In this document: in pieces, positions 12,101 through 23,614 of the stretch | Layout: each line of letters begins with the position of its first letter | How positions within the stretch are numbered: the first letter of the stretch is position 1 | Assembly: GCA_905182995.1 (NCBI GenBank) | Contig: CAJJDP010000107.1 | Location: forward strand, 343,809-393,576 | DNA from: Paramecium octaurelia | Taxonomy: Eukaryota; Ciliophora; Oligohymenophorea; Peniculida; Parameciidae | Length of the DNA: 49,768 nt | Direction: 5' to 3' | Made by a program: the position numbers and the translations under genes | The notes under the pieces: generated by a model | Database searches by the model: none | What the model was told of the DNA's origin: nothing | Seen by the model: the letters and a program-made list of their open reading frames with translations, nothing else

Positions 12101-13055
12101 TATTGTGATTTGAGTGAATTATAAAAGAAAAATACCATTGAGCTAACTTGTGAATGTAATAAATTTGGTGATATTTTCTTGATCACATCGACAAAATTTA
12201 ATAAATTAAATAGCAATGATCATGAAGAAATATCGGATATTAATTTTGCTTTCACATATAAGGATGTATTAGCTTTAAGAATTGGTGTTGGATCATTATC
12301 AGTAATATTTCTAGCAATTTATATTTTTCAACTCAAAAAAGATTACAAAGATGAGTAGGATAGAACTGAAACTGAATAAAGTAGCTTGAATTCATAAAAT
12401 GTTTAAGATAAAAATAATTATATGTTTCAGGGTTGTACAAACGTGTTCAAGGAAAAATTTTAAGTATCAATAAATTATTATTTAGTAAATCCATCAAATA
12501 ATATAGTGATTTTATTATAGAGACAAATTTATTAAATTTAGTTATAGGATTTTAGAAGTTCTCTCTGAATTCAATCTACTCTTGACTTATGCAATGATTG
12601 AATGTTATTTTTTGAGTAATTCAATTCTTCTCATTTGTATTTTCATTACAGTAAATCCTTTTATAAATTTGCTAATGAGAATGCTTTTTAAGATACTAGA
12701 AGCAATATATAGATTCAGAAGACTTGCTGCTGTTGTTAGTTAACTTCTTTTAATCTTATTTTTGATGTCCCCCAATATTATCATACACACTTTCTATTTA
12801 TTGAAGTATATATCATACTATTTTAGAATAAAAATGCATTCAGAACCATATATAGTTACCGTAATATTTTTAGGGAATATTTTAATTTCACAAATTCTTA
12901 TTGAGCCATTTACAATCTATGGAAGAATAATTATTTATAGACTTATAGCATCTAGCCTCAAAAACAGGGATTTCAATCCTATGTTTCATTTAATACACTT
13001 TTTTGTAATGCATAGTAGTTTAGAGGAAATATTTGATGACTTTGCCAAGATTTGA
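3138..13055 (+). CDS. Giant cysteine-rich membrane protein with GPS-like motif and multi-helix tail
   Basis: The likely start is ATG 3138. An intron at 3,156-3,180 (25 bases) joins it to a frame with a hydrophobic leader. From about 3,600 to 9,060 the protein is a chain of Cys modules (pattern CHxxCxxC...CxxC...R...CxC..GYYE) resembling growth-factor-receptor/furin-like repeats. The last such exon joins at intron 9,092-9,116 to an uninterrupted frame of 1,149 codons ending at TGA 12566. That exon holds a large ectodomain (a REJ-like role is my guess) with KTNPLRF at about 11,840. A GPS-like motif TCECNKFGDIF follows at about 12,145, then a membrane helix (LRIGVGSLSVIFLAIYIF, about 12,275-12,330). 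A further multi-helix region, GEAIYRF-type to HSSLEEIFDD, lies in a shifted frame ending at TGA 13053. The colinear relic at 15.4-17.3 kb has both parts, so I include it; the join at 12,440-12,555 is unresolved. The product is about 3,100 residues, probably at the cell surface. Confidence 0.82.
3156..9116 (+). other. Series of 22-29 base introns in the giant gene
   Basis: Introns I place by frame and Cys spacing: 3156-3180, 3704-3725, 3819-3846, 3952-3977, 4677-4700, 4857-4879, 5042-5065, 5219-5243, 5544-5565, 5716-5743, 5891-5912, 6057-6079, 6239-6260, 6405-6429, 6654-6681, 7687-7711, 7853-7878, 8164-8188, 8336-8357, 8643-8664, 8794-8821 and 9092-9116. A 27-base candidate at 4233-4259 keeps the frame either way. 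Most begin GTA and end TAG or AAG. Removing each one restores the Cys module frame. Few have a length divisible by three, as is known for Paramecium introns. 3819-3846 starts GTTTTAG and is the least certain boundary. Confidence 0.8.
4690..9060 (+). repeat. Tandem Cys-module array in the giant gene
   Basis: Roughly 130-200 base units each encode a module of about 45-55 residues. Each has two CxxC pairs at its start, a CxxC-like pair mid-way, a conserved Arg, a CxC pair, then Gly-Tyr/Phe-Tyr/Phe with acidic residues. From 4,857 to 6,681 and again from 7,687 to 8,821 almost every unit starts just after a micro-intron. Units from about 6,834 to 7,686 run on without introns. Units have diverged well beyond direct nucleotide repeats, so the array is old. 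Each module probably folds through its disulphides as a rod-like spacer. Confidence 0.8.
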
Positions 13056-13339
13056 TAATATTATCACATACAAATATATAAAATACAGTCATTTTCATTT
13101 CATTAAGTCTATTGTATTCTTGAAAATAGCCAATATTATTGGTTATTTCTCTTGTATTAAGATTTAAATTAGTTTTTCGAAAATTTTTCAAATTCTTCAA
13201 GCACTATGTGAAATTTGAGAGCTCAACACAAATTATAAAAGCTACTATATTTAAGTTATTTTTTTGTCTAATTAAAAATTCTTACTATAAGGTTTTCTCA
13301 TTAATTATAATTTAGAACAAACTAAATAAGAAATAAAAA

Positions 13340-15295
13340 ATGGAACTGACAAGGATTATAAGTAATGTTATGATAATTAGCATTTCGTCAATTATCATTT
13401 GCTCTATTCTACTGCAAAACGTTGTATTAATTATTAAGTAAACCTGCATATTAGGCCATTTAAAACTTTTGAATTCAAATTAAAGATTGTAGTTATTAAA
13501 ATTGATAAATCATAAGATTATATAAGAAAAGAATTAGTAGGTTATTATAATAAATTATTATGTATTTTTTAAAAGGCAATCATTATTCAAGCTTAATTTT
13601 ACTATAAAAAAAATGAATATATTTTGACTTCAAATAGATCATTTTATCGATGGCAAATGTTTAAATTGTTTAGAGGGATGGGATTTTTTAGTTTTAAGTA
13701 ATCAATGTTAACCAATTTGTGGAGATAATTTAATTTATGGAACTGAAGAATGTGACGACGGGAACTTAATTCCTTTTGATGGTTGCTTCAACTGCAAATT
13801 CTAGTGTGACAAAAATTGCAAAATATGTGAATTTGGAAGATGCGTTTAATGTTTTTTTGGTTACGATCAAAAATCTTAATATTTTCATCCTGTTTGCGGA
13901 GATGCATTGACTCTAGATCATGAAGTATGCAATGATGGCAATATTGAACAATTTGATGGTTGTTATAAGTGCAACAATAGTTGCCAAATAGAATTTAGAT
14001 TATGTGTTAATTAATTATGCTTTTAATGTTAAGATGGATGGTAGTTAATTGGTAATCAGTGCTAATAAGTTTGTAATGACAATCTGTTAGCAATATTATC
14101 AATAGAATAATTCGATAATGATGATGATAGTTATTGTAGTGAATGTGTATAACTATGCTAAGATAATTGTATATCATGTCACACATATAATAAGATATAT
14201 GCAATACTAGTTCCCATATCATTTGAAATAATGTCTGGATACTTATACTAAATATCACTAGCACCAATTCTAGATTTTCTAAAGATTGATTACTTCCTAT
14301 CAAAACTAAATGGTGGTATCGTACTTTGCCTTTAAAAAAAAATGTATATAGTGAGTTGAATACATATTTCTTAATGAATTCCAAAAGTTGTTATTTTTCT
14401 ATTTCGCTATCTCTTTTTTCATATTGTGTATTTTGTATTATCACTAGTTCAAGAATACTTTATTTGTTGAAGTGTTTTGTAACAAGATTTTGGGAAAATA
14501 GTAAATACTTAAGATTTTATAGGTTTATTTAATAGAAAATTATTATAAAATCCCTTCTTTTGAAAATTAAGTATTTATCCTTAAGGATCTTTTAAATGTA
14601 CTATTCAATTCTTCATTAATAACTATTTAGTGCTCTTCTATAGTTTCCACATTACACATTTTATTCAGCATTTGACATATTTAATAGTATCTATGCCATC
14701 ATTGTGCTATTATTTATTTTTTTCTCTACTATCAAACTTTTGTCAATAAGCGGCAGGTAGATTAAAGATATAAGGAAATGGAAATATTTCTTCAATTAAA
14801 ATATGAATGGATGTTGGTCAAAAATTATAAAACATTTTAAATATATAGAGTGACATTTATATTTTAAAGATTGTAGCCTTTATGAATTACCCAGAATTAT
14901 AGTCAATATTACTCTCAATGTCTTCAGCGATTTATTTGATTTACTTAATTAAGTATACTCCCCTGAGATGTTAATATGATTTCATTAAGCTATTATTTAA
15001 GGAGAGATTTCTTTTGATTATTACAGGATCATTTCTAATATATGGTTTCTAACTAAGCAATGAACTAGTCCTATTATGCGGATGGATACATATTGGTTTA
15101 TCTTCTATTATTTTAGCGTCAAGTTTAATAATTGACAAGATAAATCATTTAATAAAAGCCTATGAACATTTTAAAAAACTAAAACTCTAATTTGAAATTA
15201 ATAAAATGCAATAATGCTATAATAATCGTTTACAGAGATTTATTTTTTATGATTCTGAAATTCAATTAGTTTATGATAAGGAATCTAATAAATGA
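13340..15295 (+). pseudogene. Decayed Cys-rich membrane protein with Myxococcus-type Cys repeats
   Basis: ATG 13340 opens a frame with a signal-peptide-like start (MELTRIISNVMIISISS). It runs in register to TGA 14357, broken only by TGA 13625. It encodes two repeats of the cysteine type CGDNLIYGTEECDDGN and CGDALTLDHEVCNDGN (DUF4215/Myxococcus Cys-rich repeat family), separated and followed by CxxC modules. A second frame (from about 14,326, with TGA 14851 inside) and a third (14,870 to TGA 15293) encode hydrophobic helices and end in a basic/acidic tail. The third includes YDFIKLLFKERFLLIITG. The order matches a secreted ectodomain plus a multi-helix tail. Two frame changes (near 14,300-14,350 and 14,930-14,975) that I could not turn into introns, plus the TGAs, point to a pseudogene. 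It lies 285 bases after the giant gene on the same strand. Confidence 0.6.
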
Positions 15296-15391
15296 TTGAA
15301 AATTGTAAATTTTGCTATTTCAGTGAAAATTATATAATATAATATTTAAATTTTAAAATAAACATAAAATAATAAATATAAAAATAGATGT

Positions 15392-18300
15392 TCAGTAAAA
15401 ATGTAGAGCGCATAAATATATTGAATTTAATCTAAGAGTTAATATATAATTTATATTATTGATAAATGGTCTTCTATTACTTAAGTAAAATTTCAATAAA
15501 ATGGAAGTTAAAAATAAAATTTTGAATATTTTATTTTCAATTATTTCTTTTAAACTACTATGCACTGAAAGAAAGTGCAATAAATAAAACACAGGATTGA
15601 GTTCCATATTTTATCATACATCTGGCTATTAATCTATAAATTATTATCCTTCCAAATAAAAATGGCTCTAAAACTACTTATTTGATTTTGTATCAAAGAC
15701 TATTGCAATTTTTATTTAATTTTGACTGCATTTTTATTCTAAAATAGATAATTACATAATTCATTAAATTAAAAACACTTGTGATGAGATTAGGTGTCAT
15801 CAAAACCAAGATAATGAGAAACTAGCTAATAAAGACAGCTATCCTTTTGAATCTATATTTGCTTTGATTATCTTATAAAACATCTCATTCTAAGAATGAT
15901 TACAGGGTTGAGAATACTGAATAAATAAATGAAGAGAATTTAATTACTAAACATTAATACTTCATGGATTGTTAAAGTTAATGCTAAATTGAATTAGGAG
16001 AGTATTTCTAAAATTCTACAGATAAGCTTAATACTTTTATCCTTGTAAGTAAAAGGGAAATAGTTTAATGAATTTAAAATTATAATAAAGTAAGTTTACC
16101 TTGAATTTTTTTTTCTTTAAATTTATTAGAATTACCTTTTTATATCAAATTACTTGGAGGATTTAAATGATTTTATTCAATCTCAGACCTTTTTTACTAG
16201 GATTTAACAAAGTAGCTATAGAGATAAATTATAAAGAGCATGTCCAAATTTCTAAAGTGCATTTATTTAAGAAATATTTATATTTCATTTTAACACTTAA
16301 AAACTTTGTAGATGCTTGAAGTAGGATTTCACAATATTTATTACATCTACAAGTTAACTCTACTTTGTCATTACTTTGGATTTAATTTAAATTACATTTC
16401 TAAAATAGTCTTAAAATTGTTCTCAGTGCCCACTATTCATCATATTCAGATAAAAATCTTAGTAAATTTGCAAATAATAGGAGATGAACGATTTTCTTAT
16501 ACATTTTTCGATTATGTTAGTAATACTATTAGTAAACTGTAGTTTTAGAGTAATCTTATAATTTGGGCTAAATCTCAAAGGATTTGTTTTAATGAAATAG
16601 ATTTAAATTTAATATAATCTTTAAAAAATTACTTTGGCTAGTTTTAGATAAAATAATTTAATCGAAAAATACTTTTAGTCTTCTTTTTTGTACCTTACCC
16701 TTTATATATTTTAGATGTTCAGAGAAACTTTGGCTTTTATCATTCCTACACTCATACTTTCATTATAATTTAATTTGATTTTAAATATTCTTTATTGACA
16801 AAGTTCAAAGAAAAACCTTGGTACGCCAAAAAGTGAGTCAAATAGAAAGGAAAGTAAGTTAACTATTGTCTGGGCAAATGAAAGATAACAATTATGACTA
16901 AATATAAATTCCTAAATTATTCTCTATAATCTTATCCTCAAAATAAAAATAAAGAAATAAGAATCTTGACACCAAAAGGATTTTGATAAAGTGTAGCTCA
17001 CAATTAAGGTTCGTAGAAGAAAAATTAGGTCATTAATTCTGTCAAAGAGTCCTGGATAGATTGGAGTGTTAATTGGGTACTTATTCTTCTTAAGAATAAA
17101 TGATATTAATAAATAAACAATATCTAAAGGATTTAACTTTATTGTTTATCTGATAAATTATAAATTTTAGATTAATTAAAGAATTTGATTCCAATTTGAA
17201 TTTTGTTAATATTTATTTTCTTTATAATTCGATATGTTATTATTGTATCTATAATCTTTAAAATTCTGATCATTTTTTTGAAAATGAGAAGTTCTTTAAC
17301 CATTTCAATTTAGGATATCCATTCAGCAGTTAATCTGCATTTCAGACAACTTGGGTTTTATGATTTTCTAAATTTTTCTCTAATAAGGCTTCAATTTGCA
17401 ATAATAGAGTTCAATAATCCTTAAAATTTCTCATCTAAATTACATTAAATTGATATTCATTTTATCTGGTCGGCTTTATCACATTATTCCTATTCCCATC
17501 TTTTTAGTTCTCAACTTATTGTTTCTTATCCATATTAGATAAATAAGGGAAGATTAATTTCCTATTTCTTTAAATCGATTGCCCTATGTAACAATGTACC
17601 TTTTACTGTATTTTTCTGTCATTTAGATTTATATTACAAAAAAAAGTATTTGTTAAATAGATCAACAATAAATAATAAAATTCTACTTACTAAGGGTATT
17701 TTTAAATTAAGAACGTAAATTGGTGCTTTAAAATCAATACTTATTTTTGAATAATTCATCAGCGATTATTATATAATTTCCTTTTTCTCTTAAATCGACT
17801 CTTATTCTTGAAATAGATACTTTTTCCATAATCTCTTGTAAAAGATTTATTTATCAGTTCAATAATAATAAAGTTAAACATTATTGAAAATTTGGAAGTA
17901 AATTATAATATTAATTTTCTATTTAAAATAAAAGATTTGATTCTGTTTAATCTAAATCTGAACTATTATAGAGTTCATATAGAGATTCATAGTAATGAAA
18001 TAAGGTAAGAAATCATGCATATACAAAATTTAATAAAAATCAAAATTTTAGAACCTTTTTATATCTGAATACATGAGGAACGTAATCATTAGTGTATTCG
18101 CATAAATATTTCAAAGTAGCTTTGGATATTGCCCTCACCACTCTAAAGAATACCTTATGAACAAAGTATTCAGCTATGATGCTCAATAATTAGTTTTGAA
18201 TTAAATAAAGAATTTAAAGAATTAAAAAATAGAGAGTTTATTTTTAAGCAACTGATTCCTCCTGTAGTAAGACATTTCAGGGAAGATGAAACATTGGAAA

Positions 18301-19220
18301 GAGGAATATCATTTAAAAATACGGCAGAATAAATGCATAAGATAAGACAATAGTCAATGATGGAATAATAATAAACATTTATATATATCAATAAGAATGA
18401 TTCAATTTACATTATACATCATAATTCTTTTGATAATTTCTTTTAAAAAGTATCAGTGAGATAGCATTAGAAAATATCACAATCGTAAGGGGATGTAGAT
18501 GTAATTCAAAGATAATTATATAATTATCATTTCTTTAAACTACCGTTTAATTAAAAAACATAGATAGGAGAATAAATAAAATAATGTGAATTTTTTTTTT
18601 TCATACTTAAATTAAAAAGGATTTTTGATAGTAAATCTAAAATTTCATTAGATAGACAAATGAGCAGTAATTCAAAATAGTAGATTAATTCTTATTTTTC
18701 TGAAAACAAAATATTCTGCTTAGAAAGATAGAGTTAGTTATTCAGACAAACAAGAAAAAAAAAGTACTCCTAAGAAACTAAATCAGAATTAACCTTAGCC
18801 GATATTCTAGGGATAGTCTGTGATCGAAAGGTAAAATATTAAATTTCCCTAACAGTAGATTCTTCCTGGTAGAAGACTGATGATTATTTTCAAAATTAAC
18901 CACTCTGATATTTCTTCTATTCACTCAGAATTTTTCCAGAAATTTATTTGTGGCTAACCTTCTCGTTTGCGATTTTTCTATTGTCTATATTTTTGTGAAT
19001 TGATTACTAAATTGGTTCTCCTTTAATTGTGGCCCAAATTAATTTTCTAAATCACCAGATTTTATCAGCCAATACAAATGTTGTGATTTCAGTTGATAGG
19101 GGCAAATTTTTTATTTCACTCACAATAATTATTACAGCGATGCCCTATGAAGATGCATCAGGTTGTGGTTCCTTCTGGATTGAAGTTACCATAACAAAAA
19201 TGAAATTTTTATATTGAGAA
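15392..19220 (-). pseudogene. Inverted relic of the back half of the giant surface-protein gene
   Basis: Minus-strand translation matches the giant gene in colinear order. An open frame of 293 codons (17,304 down to stop 16,425-16,423) contains IKTNPLRF near 16,590, matching YFKTNPLRF at about 11,840. Near 15,850, YRFKRIAVFISQFLIILVLM matches YRFRRLAAVVSQLLLILFLM. Near 15,660, FGRIIIYRLIA matches YGRIIIYRLIA. Near 15,570, NPVFYLLHFLSVHSSLKEI matches NPMFHLIHFFVMHSSLEEI. The last two lie in different frames and TGAs interrupt, so the copy is dead. Around 19,200-19,050 a frame with PLSTEITTFVLADKIW may be the matching part of the ectodomain, which would set the upper limit; that end is uncertain. 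No Cys-module half is evident on this strand above 19.2 kb, so the copy looks 5'-truncated. Confidence 0.7.
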
Positions 19221-20235
19221 AAAGAGAACTTCTATTTTTTAGATATTATAAGACAGTCTATTGTTCCTTAATTATTCAAGGTTCATATTTGATGTTAATC
19301 TGGAAAATCATTAATTTAATTTTGCTTATTTATTGAAATTTTAGGATGTGAAATTAAAATTTTTTTCTCCTTAAGTAAAAATATTATTGTTATATATTTG
19401 TTCTAATAAATCATAAAATACAAAATACCTCTATAATTATTAGCTGAAGAGATTTGATCCTACTTTATTAATATATATTAAAATATTAGTTTTAAAATTT
19501 ATTTAAAAATTAAAAAGAAAATTTACTATATTTAGATTTTTCTTATTAGAATGGAACTTTAAAGGATGGAGTAGAGTAAATTAAAAATCAATTTTAAATA
19601 AATTATATGATAACGAATTGTCAAATCATTAGATCTAACTAGGAAAATCTCATGTCATGTCGACTTACTCTATCTATTTGAATTACAATTAATATCAATC
19701 AAGGTCTTATAAAGGTAAGTATTTAGAAGTGCAATTTGAATTTTATGTTTTTAAAGTAGATGGTGATAATATGATGCGTCACATTATTTTATTGATTTTC
19801 TTAGTCTTTCATCTTTTAGAAATTATGGTTGATGTAGTTCCATCTTCACATGGTTTAGTTTATGGTTGACATAGGATTAGAGTAATTCCTAATGCGATTG
19901 TGAGGATTGCTCCCTTCGGTTTACCTATCTTAAATCTTCTACTTACAAGACTGGGTATGTAACAATCTGCTTACATTTTTTTTTATATCCATTCTCCACT
20001 CTACCATAAAAATCTGTTTAGAGTTACATTTTTTATTAAAAATAAAATAATATAAAAATGAATAATTTTATATATAATTTATATTGACTTTAATTTCAAA
20101 AATCATCTCAATTCTATTTCTAAATCCCAAAGTTTGTAATTCTCTGTCATAGATTAAACTATTACATAAAAAATTAAAAGCAAGAAAATCATTAACTATA
20201 AATCTATCTTCGATGAAAGCTATCTATTAAGTACA
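19221..20235. other. AT-rich stretch, no supported gene
   Basis: A short plus-strand frame from 19,833 encodes a small Cys cluster (QCDCEDC) but has no module spacing or neighbouring exon. I see nothing else that I can support. Confidence 0.4.
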
Positions 20236-21660
20236 ATGCCTGAATTAATACCTCCATATCATAGTCATCAACTGGATGAATTACTTACAATAATCGCACA
20301 TTCAGATGCTAATGTAATAAAGGAACTTTAAATCAGAACATCAGAATGAGTTCAAGTTGCATTGAGAGATTTGTACAATAATTTATTAATTATCAAATTA
20401 AAATTATTGCATTAAAAAAGAAGCTTGATTAATAGAATTACCAACGCTAGATAAACTACCATAATTTAAGATAGTTTGAAGGATTATGAAATTAGCCAGA
20501 ATTGAAATAATTTTTATTATTGCACTTAAATGATAAGTAATAGTTGACAATATTATGCTAAGCTAAACTAGTCTAATCAATAGAGTTGAATAGATTAATA
20601 TTATATTACAATTATTAATTTGAATTATTTAATAGACCTAAGATATTATTTGATTCAAAATGCTGCTTATTTTAACAATAATTGAAAATGTTTATGGAAC
20701 TAAATAATATCTGGATGAGCCAAATAAAGAAGATCGAAGGTCAAAAGTTATAAAAGAATAAGTTATCAGTTTACATCAATATTTTATTATCAGTTGTTGA
20801 GCTATGAAGGTTTTTCTAAAATGGCATTTTGGTAAATTTTTCAAATTTCAAACCTAAAAACATTGCAAATAGATAAAATATCTAGTTATTAGTTTATTAA
20901 TCTATTTTATTGATTTGAAATTTATTAATCACTGAATTGATATTAGCAAATAATTTGGTTTATTAAAATTATGATAACTTAATTGATATTATAATGTAAA
21001 GTAAAGATGAATATAGTTATGTATTCACTACAATTACATATAGAATTAAATTGAATTGTCATTAAAAAAAGCATTTGTTTCCTATTAATTAATAGTAAAA
21101 GGAAATTATAAATTAAATGACTGGATTTGAATCCTTGATTAAGATTAAATTGATTTTAATATTATAAGTGAGAGAACTACATTTAAAAATTATAATTTGA
21201 ATAACTAACAATATTATTATCATAATCTTATTGAAATAAATAGATTGCGCCATTATCACTTAGTTTTATTATAATAACTGTAAGATAAAGACAATAGGTA
21301 ATCTATAATTATATTGATGATACTTATATTTCGAAATTTAGGTAAAAAATAGTGAAAGAGTTGATTAAATTTTTTGAGGTGAATACTCTCTATAAATTAT
21401 GCACCTCTTAATTTAATTACAAATAATTCGTTATTAGAATAGGGAAGAATCAATATCCATCTTATAAAAGAGTTTGAACCCTCAATTGCTTAAATACAAT
21501 AATTCTGAGCAGTAAAATGAATATTATCTGATGATACTGATTAAAATTCTATTTTGATTTAACCTTAATTATATTGCCCATCATCTTTAAATTTCTAAAT
21601 ATTAAGTAATTCATTCAACATATGTCATTCAAGTACTCATATAACATTTTAACGATGATT
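20236..21660 (+). pseudogene. Eroded open frames, unknown protein
   Basis: ATG 20236 opens a frame (start MPELIPPYHSHQLDELLTII) that reaches TGA 20347. It continues in the same register to TGA 20503 with a helical Leu/Asn-rich sequence. Another piece from about 21,430 includes INIHLIKEFEPSIAQI and ILSDDTDQNSIL, separated by TGAs at short distances. The residue make-up is protein-like, but no family is recognisable. It could be a relic of one gene or chance frames in AT-rich DNA. Confidence 0.25.
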
Positions 21661-22419
21661 TGAGTCAATTAATTTGATAATACAAAAGCTCTGGAATAAC
21701 AAAAATGCCTTTTCTAAATTAATGTAAGTGAAAATTCATAATAAACAAGAATTAATTGTATCCAAAACTTCTTTGTATTTTTAAATTAACAATTATTATT
21801 ATTACAATTGAATGAGATTTTATTTCCCTTTAATATTATTCGAAAAAGAATTCTAAATCAAACTTGTAAATTTTTACCTACTTATAAATTAAACTTTTCT
21901 ATCATTTTAAAAATGCATGGATAGGGTTTTGTATTTTTACAATAGACAAGAGTCACCCAGTTCTTATAATTTATTTCTGTTTGTTATAAATTACCAAAGT
22001 CATGTATTTTGAATTAACATTGCTTACAACAGGGGTAACTGTCATGTTTTTAAATGAAGGATTATTCAGCAATCTATAATTTTATCAACTTATCTCTGTA
22101 GTCAAATAGTTATTTGGAGGCTCTTTTCTGCTTGAATTAGCTCAGCCCTTTATTTTCAATAAGGATATTTTCTTCTTTTTCTAAATTATACATCTTTCAA
22201 AATTGATTTTTTGAATAAATTTAAAATTTGTACATATTGCTTAGAACTTAACTATCTATCATGAGATTTTTGAAAGATTCGATCTATCTTTTTCACTAAT
22301 TCACCTATTAAAGCAATTTGCCCTAATACATTACCATGCTTATTTATAGAAAGCTTATTGTCGTTAAAATATAATAAGTCATCTTTTTTATAACTTCAGT
22401 AAGAAAAATTTTGTTTTGA
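21661..22419. other. AT-rich spacer, no supported gene
   Basis: Many TGAs occur in the frames I read on both strands, and there is no motif, tandem repeat or RNA-like structure that I can support. Confidence 0.4.
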
Positions 22420-23163
22420 ATGACTTGTATTCTCTCTCTGCCTTTGAAAATACGGACTGCTTGTTCTCTGCTTCAGAATTTAGAGCGCTTCTTTAAAAGC
22501 TACAAACAAGGCTTCCCCAACTTAACACATTGATTCTATTACAGGTGTCAATTACTCTCTAAATACCGCAACGAATATTCAATTTATTTTGATGAAAGAG
22601 CTGCTAATATTTCAAGCTGTTGAGGGTGGGGTTCCAGTATTCTTTAAATTCTGTTGATTTTGTTCTGTTTTATGGCCATCCACAAACAAACCCAAAGCTA
22701 GCCAAAGTTATGCAGTTATCCTATGTGTAAAATGATCATTTCTAGTTTTTATCAAAAACTCCTTTATTTTTTTTTGAAGTGAGTATAAGCGCTATAATAA
22801 AATCATCAGTCGTTTAGCTATTTCTCTTCCTTGTTTTCTTGGAATTTATACTAATTATCATCACTCACTCAGCAGTCCATATACACAAAAACTATCTAAG
22901 CTGGAGAAAGCCCTACTATTTTGACATCTGTATTCTCACTCCTAAATTATGTTTACAGGTTTTTTCATGAATAGTTATTAATCTAAATACAAGAGAGAAT
23001 GAGTTAATATTGTGCCTATAAGGTTAATTTTATGTTATTGTTTATGGCTAATATAATAGCTGTGATAAAAGCTATTTCCTTTTTTAGAAATTGGAATGAC
23101 CTTCTAACAAGGAGGAAATATCATGTTTAGAGAGATTTATGTCTTTAACACTCAGGCAAGTGA
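22420..23163 (+). pseudogene. Open frame with three in-frame TGAs, unknown protein
   Basis: A single register from ATG 22420 (MTCILSLPLKIRTACSLLQ) to TGA 23161 covers 247 codons, with TGAs at 22,531, 22,621 and 22,780. The last 127 codons are open and include two hydrophobic stretches (near FSYFSSLFSWNLY and VNFMLLFMANIIAVI). The first part is visibly richer in G and C than its surroundings, which is typical of coding DNA here. I do not recognise the product; a small membrane protein is possible. The in-register TGAs suggest a decayed gene, although chance cannot be excluded. Confidence 0.35.
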
Positions 23164-23614
23164 TGTGAAAAAGCTAGAAGGACTTCTTTTTACAAAGTTT
23201 ACAATAATACACACCTTATATATTGACTCCACTTCAATCACACAGCTGAAGCAGATTATTCTGGATCTTCTCTTTTAAATCTCACATATTTTTTTTTATT
23301 GTCTGGCTATTTCGTTCTATTGCGTTTTCTTCAGTTCTGCAAGTGTTTCTTAGAATAAAGATGAATGTTTTTAGCTTTTTCAAAAGATATCCGTTCATTC
23401 TCTTAAGTTTTTTTTTTGCTTATATGAATCTATCATATCTATGAATTTCTTCTTTTGCAGATATCTTTAAGCTAAGCAAGGGAATTTTCTAAATAGTTGG
23501 AAAATAAAGATTGAAAACCGTTATTAGCTATGCATTTTGGTCAGCCCCATAATGTTGTCCAGAGTAGGGTATCAGCTGATGACGTTGTAAAGGTACTTTA
23601 TGAAATAAATTTGA
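23096..23614 (+). CDS. Hypothetical 172-residue protein
   Basis: An open frame runs from ATG 23096 to TGA 23612-23614, overlapping the end of the preceding frame in another register. It begins MTFQQGGNIMFREIYVF and has a hydrophobic middle with several Cys and Phe residues. Its last 41 codons lie inside the first copy of the 1,310-base duplicated block, so its natural end depends on how the assembly problem at 24,800 is resolved. No family is recognised. It could instead continue the neighbouring relic after a frameshift. Confidence 0.3.

Noticed and set aside
19833..20080. Cys cluster (QCDCEDC) as an exon of the surface-protein family
   Set aside because: A single cluster without module spacing or adjoining exons is not enough evidence.
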